DNA from: JBAZCI01 sp041671025
GTDB lineage: Bacteria; Patescibacteriota; Patescibacteriia; UBA10025
Length of the DNA stretch: 11,208 nt
Direction of reading: 5' to 3'
Assembly (NCBI GenBank): GCA_041671025.1
Contig: JBAZCI010000036.1
Coordinates: forward strand, 1-11,208
Part shown: positions 6,597 through 11,208 of the stretch, one piece after another
Layout of the letters: every line of letters starts with the position of its first letter
Numbering within the stretch: position 1 is the first letter of the stretch
Position numbers and translations under genes: made by a program
Notes under the pieces: model-generated
The model's input: only the letters and a program-made list of their open reading frames with translations
Told to the model about the DNA's origin: nothing
Database searches by the model: none

Positions 6597-7532
6597 ATGA
6601 AATCGACTGATTTTCTCGTCATCGGCGGAGGCGCCGCAGGTTTATCTGCAGGGATGTATGCGGGCCGATATTTGATTTCTGCTGCAGTCATTCGAGGGCC
6701 TGAACCGGGGGGAGAAACGGCAACGGCATGGACAATAGAAAATTATCCGGGTTTTCTTTCAATTGACGGATTAGAGCTGGTGCAAAAAATGGAAGCGCAT
6801 GCCAAAGCGGCCGGAGCGGAGCTTGTGGACGGGACGGTAACCGCAATTGAGAAAAAAGGAAATTGCTTTATCGCGACGGTAGGCGATGAGCAGTATTCTG
6901 CAAAAACGATTGTCCTCGCCGTCGGTTCAGCACGGCGGAGATTGGGGTTGCCTAACGAAGAAAACCTCCGTGGTAAGGGTATCTCCTATTGTGCGACATG
7001 CGATGCGCCGCTCTATAAAGGACGAACAGTTGCAATTGTTGGCGGGGGAGACTCATCGATCAAGGGAGTTAATTTAGTGGCACGTTATGCGACAAAAGTG
7101 TATCTCATCGTTCGCGGTACTGTGTTGAAAGGTGAGCCGGCAAACTTGAAACAGTTAAGCGAAAAAACGAATGTCGAAGTACTGTATGAGAATTCAGTCA
7201 AGGAAATTATCGGTACGACGACTATTGAAAAAGTGATTTTGGATAAAGAAGTGAATGGTTCCAAAGAACTTCCTGTCGGCGGCTTGTTTGTGGAGATTGG
7301 CGCGCAGCCCCGCACGGAACTTTCTAAAATGCTCGGTGTCGATATCGATGAAAAGGGGCATATCAAGGTAAATAAGTTCATGCACACGAATGTGCCCGGC
7401 GTATTTGCCGCAGGAGACATCACCGACGGAGCAGGCGATTTTCGTCAGGATATTACCGCCGCAGCGCAAGGGGCTATGGCCGCGACGTCCGCGTATAAGT
7501 ATATCGGCGCACACCCGGAGATTGTCTGTTAA
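6597..7532 (+). CDS. Thioredoxin reductase-like FAD flavoprotein with CATC redox site
   Basis: 311 residues, the usual size for low-molecular-weight thioredoxin reductase. The FAD dinucleotide-binding motif VIGGGAAGLSAGMYAGRY is at residues 8-25, GGETATAWTIENYPGF at 38-53, and the redox-active pair Cys132/Cys135 in YCATCDAPLY. A second Rossmann motif VAIVGGGDSSIKGVNLVARY is at 145-164, and the C-terminal FAD-binding GVFAAGDITD at 268-277. Such enzymes pass electrons through FAD and the disulfide to thioredoxin. The pyridine-nucleotide site is atypical: the HRRxxxR signature that binds the NADPH phosphate is replaced by IVRGTVLKGEP (171-181). The electron donor may therefore be NADH or another reductant, so no gene symbol is given. 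The start at 6597 is supported by AAGGG 7 nt upstream and the promoter at 6531-6559. The open frame back to 6510 would begin upstream of the promoter. Confidence 0.9.
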   Translation: MKSTDFLVIGGGAAGLSAGMYAGRYLISAAVIRGPEPGGETATAWTIENYPGFLSIDGLELVQKMEAHAKAAGAELVDGTVTAIEKKGNCFIATVGDEQYSAKTIVLAVGSARRRLGLPNEENLRGKGISYCATCDAPLYKGRTVAIVGGGDSSIKGVNLVARYATKVYLIVRGTVLKGEPANLKQLSEKTNVEVLYENSVKEIIGTTTIEKVILDKEVNGSKELPVGGLFVEIGAQPRTELSKMLGVDIDEKGHIKVNKFMHTNVPGVFAAGDITDGAGDFRQDITAAAQGAMAATSAYKYIGAHPEIVC

Positions 7533-7534
7533 TA

Positions 7535-7558
7535 AATGGATCAGCACCATTCTTTTTA
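7535..7558 (+). terminator. Weak candidate intrinsic terminator after the trxB-like gene
   Basis: Just after the TAA at 7530-7532, AATGG (7535-7539) can pair with CCATT (7547-7551) around a 7-nt loop, followed by CTTTTTAT. The stem is only 5 bp, so termination may be inefficient or may depend on the strong palindromes that follow at 7561. Confidence 0.35.
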
Positions 7559-7560
7559 TA

Positions 7561-7724
7561 TTGTCATTTCGACCGAAAGTCGCCTTTGGCGACTGGAGTG
7601 GAGAAATCTTATTTTGAACTAAACCCAAAGGAAAAAGCGAAATCTTTTTTCGTCAAGACGGAGTATCAAATCAGATTTCTCGACTCAGCTCGCCCTTTGG
7701 GCGAGACTTCGCTCGAAATGACAA
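7561..7724. repeat. Composite palindromic repeat: two REP-like units in inverted orientation
   Basis: The outer ends are a perfect 12-bp inverted repeat, TTGTCATTTCGA (7561-7572) and its complement (7713-7724). Each arm is a similar unit. Reading inwards, both have TTGTCATTTCGA, then S-CGAA, then a 7-bp stem with 3-nt loop (AGTCGCC-TTT-GGCGACT at 7578-7594; CTCGCCC-TTT-GGGCGAG at 7689-7705), then a GGAGT- or GAGT-like segment and GAGAAATCT (7601-7609; complement at 7673-7681). The hairpin sequences differ but stay paired, as expected for an RNA- or DNA-folding repeat. The central 60 bp (7612-7672) is unique and AT-rich with a small GAAAAA/TTTTTTC palindrome. This resembles paired REP elements (BIME-like). 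Intergenic, non-coding; no transposase nearby. Confidence 0.75.
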
Positions 7725-7735
7725 AATTATCCCCC

Positions 7736-7774
7736 TTGACAGCGCTTTAAAAAAGCGCTAATTTTGGCTATAAT
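7736..7774 (+). promoter_or_regulatory. Promoter-like region with perfect hexamers 27 bp apart around an inverted repeat
   Basis: Perfect TTGACA (7736-7741) and perfect TATAAT (7769-7774) are separated by 27 bp, too far for standard sigma-70 contact. The spacer contains the inverted repeat AGCGCTTT-AAA-AAAGCGCT (7741-7759). An alternative -35 TTTAAA (7746-7751) lies 17 bp from the -10 and inside the palindrome. Transcription would start near 7781 and read the leader ORF and the secreted-protein gene. The palindrome is well placed to be an operator, or to shorten the effective spacing when bound or extruded. Confidence 0.5.
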
Positions 7775-7915
7775 TCTGGTAACGGTTTTGCTCTTTTTAT
7801 CAAAATACTCAAAAATATCACGTAATTGTGATGATTATCGGCTAAAGGTATATCCTGCATAGCCGTGTCTGTCTGAATCATAAGAGGTTCAACCATATTC
7901 AAGGAAGGAGGAAAA

Positions 7916-7972
7916 ATGGGGCTCCTATTGTGGACAGACAAGATACTTATTACAAGAGCGTGCATTATGTAA
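7916..7972 (+). CDS. Possible 18-residue leader peptide
   Basis: An ATG at 7916 stands 4 nt after AAGGAGG (7905-7911), the strongest ribosome binding site in the window, and opens an 18-codon frame (MGLLLWTDKILITRACIM) ending in TAA at 7970-7972. The next gene's start is 32 nt further on. The AGGAG of this site (7906-7910) can pair with CTCCT at 7922-7926, around the start codon, so initiation here may be structure-controlled. It could be an upstream ORF controlling the secreted-protein gene, a real short hydrophobic peptide, or chance. No run of one amino acid points to amino-acid attenuation. Confidence 0.4.
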   Translation: MGLLLWTDKILITRACIM

Positions 7973-7997
7973 TCACTCAACCTTTTTAGGAAAGGAT

Positions 7998-8011
7998 GGA
8001 ACACATGTTCC
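7998..8011. promoter_or_regulatory. 14-bp palindrome covering the start codon of the secreted-protein gene
   Basis: GGAACA-CA-TGTTCC is a perfect inverted repeat with the ATG at 8005-8007 near its centre. As RNA, GGAAC/GTTCC would put most of the start codon in a 4-nt loop, next to the exposed AGGAAAGG ribosome binding site (7988-7995). It may be a weak translational control element or chance. Confidence 0.3.
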
Positions 8012-8940
8012 GAAAACTTCTTTTCTTCATGGTTGTGATTGCTGTCGTTGCACCGGTAACGGTGATGGGGTCTCCTGCTAGCGTTCCCGCGATGCAGGCG
8101 AATATTTCGGTGGTGGCGCAAGATGCATCCCCTCCGATTTCCCAGGTTACTTGTGTTTCGACACAATCCGATCGTAATGGTGTATCCAGTAATTCGACGC
8201 TTTTCGATGCTCCGAATGCTGGTCTCTTTTCGACAATGTCCATGAATTCGTCAACGCCGACGAGTTTGGACAATACTGCAGTGCTATACCCGAATACCGG
8301 TGACCGTTCGCCCTCCTTCACTTTTACGATGGATGCGTTGTTGATCGCCGATTGTTATTCCGAAGGTATGTTTCCGACTACCGGTGGACGCTCGTCGCCT
8401 GAAGTACTTACTTCTTGGACGAACTATACCGGCCTACCGCCGTCCATCTCGCAGCATGCGATGATGACGGTATCTGATGATGAGAATGCTACACCGACCA
8501 AGAACGGTTTGAGCGTGGCGAATTTGACGACGACTGAACGACTTAGGGCGGGCGTCCTCTTGCCAAGTGCATATGTTTTGCACACGACACGGGGGGCGCC
8601 GGGGGGCTCCACCATTTGGGGGCTTACGGACATTAGCTCTAATCCCACTCGAGCGGTGATAGCTTGTGTGCCGGGGGCTCTGACCTTGTCGAACAGTTCG
8701 CAGATTACGATGGACCAGCCCACGTTCACGGTAGCTGGTGGACATGATGGTAGTACGGAGGTCGGCGTTTACCCTACTCGAGCGGTGATCGAAGTCTCTC
8801 CGATGTTCGCTATGATGACTCTGATGAAGTCGATCGGCGGTAGCGGTGATTGCTTAGCCGATGTATCGACTGGTGGTAGCAGTGATGGTCGTCTGTCCGA
8901 CGCGTACTCTGAGGGTGCGAGCTCAAATTCGTTCGCGTAA
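8005..8940 (+). CDS. Unrecognised secreted Ser/Thr-rich, lysine-poor protein
   Basis: 311 residues, no family recognised. The N-terminus (MFRKLLFFMVVIAVVAPVTV, then MGSPASVPA) is a good Sec signal peptide with cleavage plausible near Ala25 or Ala29; the rest has no clear transmembrane segment. By hand count the protein has 44 Ser and 35 Thr (about 25%) and only 3 Lys, with 4 Cys spread out (VTC, ADC, IAC, GDC), and it is acidic overall. It shows weak internal repetition: PTRAVI twice, YPNTGDRS and FPTTGGRS, DCYSEG and DAYSEG. This suggests an exported surface or extracellular protein. The start at 8005 is preferred over 7996 because AGGAAAGG at 7988-7995 is 9 nt upstream of 8005 and only 0 nt from 7996. 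Codon and base use differ from neighbours (TCG and ACG dominate, A-runs nearly absent). Several minus frames are also open here, so the frame's length alone is weak proof of coding. Confidence 0.65.
   Translation: MFRKLLFFMVVIAVVAPVTVMGSPASVPAMQANISVVAQDASPPISQVTCVSTQSDRNGVSSNSTLFDAPNAGLFSTMSMNSSTPTSLDNTAVLYPNTGDRSPSFTFTMDALLIADCYSEGMFPTTGGRSSPEVLTSWTNYTGLPPSISQHAMMTVSDDENATPTKNGLSVANLTTTERLRAGVLLPSAYVLHTTRGAPGGSTIWGLTDISSNPTRAVIACVPGALTLSNSSQITMDQPTFTVAGGHDGSTEVGVYPTRAVIEVSPMFAMMTLMKSIGGSGDCLADVSTGGSSDGRLSDAYSEGASSNSFA
8647..8789 (+). repeat. Pair of 14-bp direct repeats inside the secreted-protein gene
   Basis: ACTCGAGCGGTGAT occurs at 8647-8660 and 8776-8789. The spacing of 129 bp is 43 codons, so both copies encode TRAVI in the same frame (NPTRAVIACVPG and YPTRAVIEVSP). 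A looser pair around TACCGGTG lies at 8295-8302 and 8379-8386, 28 codons apart. This fits degenerate internal duplication within the gene. Confidence 0.6.
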
Positions 8941-9015
8941 TTGAACGGAACGGCTTGCCATGTGGAGCAGATGACATACGAAACCAAGTATGTTTAACGC
9001 CCATATCAAATACAA

Positions 9016-9047
9016 CCCACGGTTTTCTAGAAACCGTGGGTATTTTT
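9016..9047 (+). terminator. Strong intrinsic terminator of the secreted-protein gene
   Basis: CCCACGGTTT (9016-9025), loop TCTAG, AAACCGTGGG (9031-9040): a perfect 10-bp stem followed by TATTTTTTAT. It lies 76 bp after the stop codon at 8938-8940. On the minus strand the hairpin is followed by TTGTATTT, so weak termination of topA transcripts is possible too. Confidence 0.92.
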
Positions 9048-9065
9048 TATACGTTTTTTTACATA

Positions 9066-9127
9066 ACGCAGGTCTCCCGACCTGCGCGAAGGTTTAATAC
9101 ATACAACGCCCGGGTCAGGAGACCCGT
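9066..9127. repeat. Second pair of inverted hairpin repeats between terminator and topA
   Basis: Hairpin 1 is CGCAGGTC-TCCC-GACCTGCG (9067-9086, 8-bp stem). Hairpin 2 is CGGGTC-AGGA-GACCCG (9111-9126, 6-bp stem). Read on the minus strand, hairpin 2 is CGGGTC-TCCT-GACCCG, which matches hairpin 1 in order, with the changes AGGT to GGGT and ACCT to ACCC compensating each other. This is a second REP-like pair, unrelated in sequence to the one at 7561-7724. Neither hairpin is followed by a U-run on the minus strand, so they are not typical topA terminators. Confidence 0.6.
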
Positions 9128-9149
9128 GCTGTGTGCAATTAATAAAACC

Positions 9150-11208
9150 TTATTCCTTCTCCTCGACGGTCTTCTGGAATTTACACTCCTTGTTGGAGCA
9201 TTTCACCACGCCTTTTGCGGCATACACCAACAGGTCGCCAGTTTCGGGACATTTTTCGCCCGTCGGTTTTTGCCACAGCGCAAACTCACAGCTGGGATAG
9301 CGGTTGCAGGCAAAGAAGTTGCGGCCGCGTTTGGTGCGTTTCTCGATAATCTGACCTTCGTTACATTTCGGGCAGGTGACACCCGTTGTTTTCTCAATCT
9401 TCTTGATATGTTTGCATTCAGGATAGCCGGTGCATCCGAGGAACGGGCCGAACCGTCCGCGTTTCATCTGCAAAGGCTTGCCGCAATCGGGACATTTTTC
9501 ATCGACGACCTGAGGAGTTTCGGGAGTGCCGTCTGATCCGATGTGCTTGGTGTTCTTACACTCCGGGTAGCCGGTGCATGCGAGGAATTTGCCGAACCGT
9601 CCCATTTTGATGACCATCGGTTTGCCGCATTTATCGCACACTTCCTTTGATTCCTGCTCGGTAAGCTCTTTTTTATTAAGCGTCTTGTCCTTGCTGGTCA
9701 GATTTTTCTTGAACGGACCGTAAAAGTCCCGGACGACGGGAACCCACTCTTTTTTGCCTCCCGCGATCTCATCAAGATTGTCTTCCATGCCTGCGGTAAA
9801 TTGGTAGTCAACGATCGTATTAAAATGCTCGACAAGTACATCATTGACGAGGATGCCGATGTCAGTCGGTTTCAGGCGGCGTTCAAATCGTTCGACATAG
9901 CCACGGTCGATGATGGTACCGATAATTGACGCATACGTCGACGGGCGGCCGATATCGTGCTCTTCAAGCGCGCGGACAAGTCCCGCTTCTGAGTAGCGTG
10001 CTGCTGGCTCTGTAAAATGCTGGATAGGTTTCAGATCTTTCGCGGTCATACCGTCACCCTGCGTTACATCCGGGAGTCGCTGTTCATTAACGGTGTCGGG
10101 GTATACTTTGAGGAAGCCTTCAAACTTAATGATCGATCCGGTCGCGCGGAAGGTGAACGCATTCTCATTTGCGCCGATGTCGATCGTGGTTGAATCCATG
10201 ATCGCAGGCGGCATCTGAGATCCGACTGCTCTCTGCCAGATGAGCGTGTAGAGCTTCAGCTGGTCAGGGGAGAGGTATGCTTTTACCTTTTCAGGCGCGT
10301 ATGCCACGTTGGTCGGACGAATAGCTTCGTGAGCTTCTTGTGCAAGCCGCGAGCGTGCTTTGAAATGCCGGGGTTCAGCGAGGGCGAATTCTTTGCCGAA
10401 TGTGGATGTAATGTAGTCTTTTGCTTCGGTCAGGAATTTATTAGCCAAATTTACGGAGTCAGTACGCATGTAGGTAATCATACCCTGTGACCCGTCTTCG
10501 CCGAGTTCGACGCCTTCATATAACTGCTGGGCGATTTGCATTGTTCTTCGTGCCGAATATCCGAGCTTCCTGTTGGCATCCTGTTGAAGTGTCGAAGTAA
10601 TAAAAGGCGGCTGGGGAGAACGTTTGGTTTCCCGTCGTTTAATTTCTGCAACTTTGTATGTAGCTCCTGCCAGCGCATCCAGAATTCCTTTTGCTCCCTG
10701 CTCATTGCCGATGGCCATCTTGTCCAGCGTTTTCCCGTCTCTGGCGACCAGTTTGGACGAGAGGGTGATCGATGCGTCTTTCTCGCTGATAAACTCAGCC
10801 TCGATTGTCCAATATTCCTGAGGTTTGAACGCATTGATTTCGCGTTCCCGTTCGACGATAAGGCGGACGGCAACGGATTGTACGCGACCGGCTGACAATC
10901 CCCGAGCTACCTTTCTCCAGAGGAACGGAGAGAGTTCATACCCGACGAGTCTGTCGAGTACACGGCGAGCCTGTTGTGCATCGACCATATGCTTGTCGAT
11001 ATCGCGCGGCGTCTTGATCGCTTCGAGAATAGCCTCTTTTGTAATTTCATGAAAAACAATCCGCTTGATTTTCTCCTTCGGTGGTTCAATCACTTCGACC
11101 AGGTGCCAGGCGATAGCTTCTCCCTCGCGGTCTTCGTCAGTTGCAAAGTAGATCGTTTCGGCCTTTTGAGCCAGTTTTTGCAGCTTGGTAACCGTTTTCT
11201 GCTTGTCT
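9150..11208 (-). CDS. topA: DNA topoisomerase I (type IA), partial, N-terminus off the right edge
   Basis: The minus-strand frame is open from the window edge, giving about 685 residues; the true start is beyond the window. It opens inside the TOPRIM domain with ATDEDREGEAIAWHL, the acidic metal-binding motif (codons near 11140). The active-site Tyr lies in MITYMRTDSVNL (TAC at 10472-10470) and forms the covalent link to DNA. The C-terminus carries three zinc ribbons with four Cys each (CDKC...CTGYPEC, CPDC...CTGYPEC, CPKC...CNRYPSC) and a fourth degenerate one that begins CPET instead of CPxC and ends CSNKEC. The enzyme relaxes negative supercoils with Mg2+ on single-stranded regions. A GTG at 11093-11091 is an internal Val codon (HLVEVIEPP), not a start. 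The stop TAA is at 9152-9150; no strong terminator follows on this strand. Confidence 0.97.
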   Translation of the reverse strand, partial: DKQKTVTKLQKLAQKAETIYFATDEDREGEAIAWHLVEVIEPPKEKIKRIVFHEITKEAILEAIKTPRDIDKHMVDAQQARRVLDRLVGYELSPFLWRKVARGLSAGRVQSVAVRLIVEREREINAFKPQEYWTIEAEFISEKDASITLSSKLVARDGKTLDKMAIGNEQGAKGILDALAGATYKVAEIKRRETKRSPQPPFITSTLQQDANRKLGYSARRTMQIAQQLYEGVELGEDGSQGMITYMRTDSVNLANKFLTEAKDYITSTFGKEFALAEPRHFKARSRLAQEAHEAIRPTNVAYAPEKVKAYLSPDQLKLYTLIWQRAVGSQMPPAIMDSTTIDIGANENAFTFRATGSIIKFEGFLKVYPDTVNEQRLPDVTQGDGMTAKDLKPIQHFTEPAARYSEAGLVRALEEHDIGRPSTYASIIGTIIDRGYVERFERRLKPTDIGILVNDVLVEHFNTIVDYQFTAGMEDNLDEIAGGKKEWVPVVRDFYGPFKKNLTSKDKTLNKKELTEQESKEVCDKCGKPMVIKMGRFGKFLACTGYPECKNTKHIGSDGTPETPQVVDEKCPDCGKPLQMKRGRFGPFLGCTGYPECKHIKKIEKTTGVTCPKCNEGQIIEKRTKRGRNFFACNRYPSCEFALWQKPTGEKCPETGDLLVYAAKGVVKCSNKECKFQKTVEEKE

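Noticed and set aside
8424..8745. Two overlapping minus-strand frames of about 100 codons within the secreted-protein gene
   Set aside because: Both arise from the low frequency of stop-forming AT-rich triplets here; neither has a ribosome binding site or a recognisable domain.
8005..8940. Diversity-generating retroelement target
   Set aside because: The gene is A-poor and odd in composition, but there is no reverse transcriptase, template repeat or C-type-lectin-like variable end in the window.
8955..9536. 193-codon plus-strand frame
   Set aside because: Most of it is antisense to the zinc-ribbon part of topA, and it spans the strong terminator at 9016-9047.
1..11208. Recoded genetic code (TGA as Gly)
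   Set aside because: TGA serves as the stop of nudix and parA exactly at overlapping starts of the next genes, which requires normal TGA termination.
1..11208. parS site near parAB
   Set aside because: No full match to the TGTTTCACGTGAAACA palindrome was noticed by eye; only half-like words (for example GTTTCACGGG near 5980) were seen.
1..11208. CRISPR array or insertion sequence
   Set aside because: No regularly spaced repeats and no transposase gene were found; the palindromic repeats at 7561-7724 and 9066-9127 are too short and too few.

Overview
The window looks like a piece of a small-genome bacterial chromosome, most likely from the Patescibacteria (CPR), perhaps a Parcubacteria-type lineage. 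This is inference from gene content and style: tight overlapping operons, a RelA/SpoT protein cut short after the TGS domain, a thioredoxin-reductase-like flavoprotein without the usual NADPH motif, a fused O-antigen-ligase/TPR membrane protein, and a tRNA without an encoded CCA. TGA is used as a normal stop codon (the nudix and parA genes both end in TGA at overlapping gene junctions), so this is not a code-25 (TGA=Gly) lineage. No phage, CRISPR, rRNA or transposase gene is visible.

Left part (1-1061), minus strand: an HD-domain protein that runs off the left edge and starts with GTG overlapping the stop of a nudix hydrolase, then a type II tRNA-Leu(CAA). All may be read from one strong minus promoter at 1011-1039. 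That promoter is back to back with the parA promoter, and the two -35 hexamers overlap.

Centre-left (1082-5020), plus strand: parA, parB and a 767-residue polytopic membrane protein with a C-terminal TPR region. The coding frames overlap at both junctions, so this is one operon linking chromosome partitioning to an envelope or glycan-type membrane protein. It meets a convergent relA/spoT-like gene (5022-6464, minus) after a single intervening base. relA and the following trxB-like gene (6597-7532, plus) again diverge from back-to-back promoters, with -35 boxes 4 bp apart.

Right part (7533-11208): an intergenic region with a 164-bp composite palindromic repeat (two REP-like units in inverted orientation), then an isolated transcription unit. 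The unit has consensus promoter hexamers 27 bp apart around a perfect inverted repeat, a long leader with an 18-codon ORF behind a very strong ribosome binding site, and a gene for an unrecognised, Ser/Thr-rich, almost lysine-free secreted protein. It ends in a textbook intrinsic terminator. A second pair of inverted hairpin repeats follows, then the 3' 2.06 kb of topA (DNA topoisomerase I, minus strand), which runs off the right edge. The most unusual part of the window is the orphan secreted-protein unit (7736-9047), with its leader and flanking repeats. The rest is recognisable housekeeping with a few odd features.
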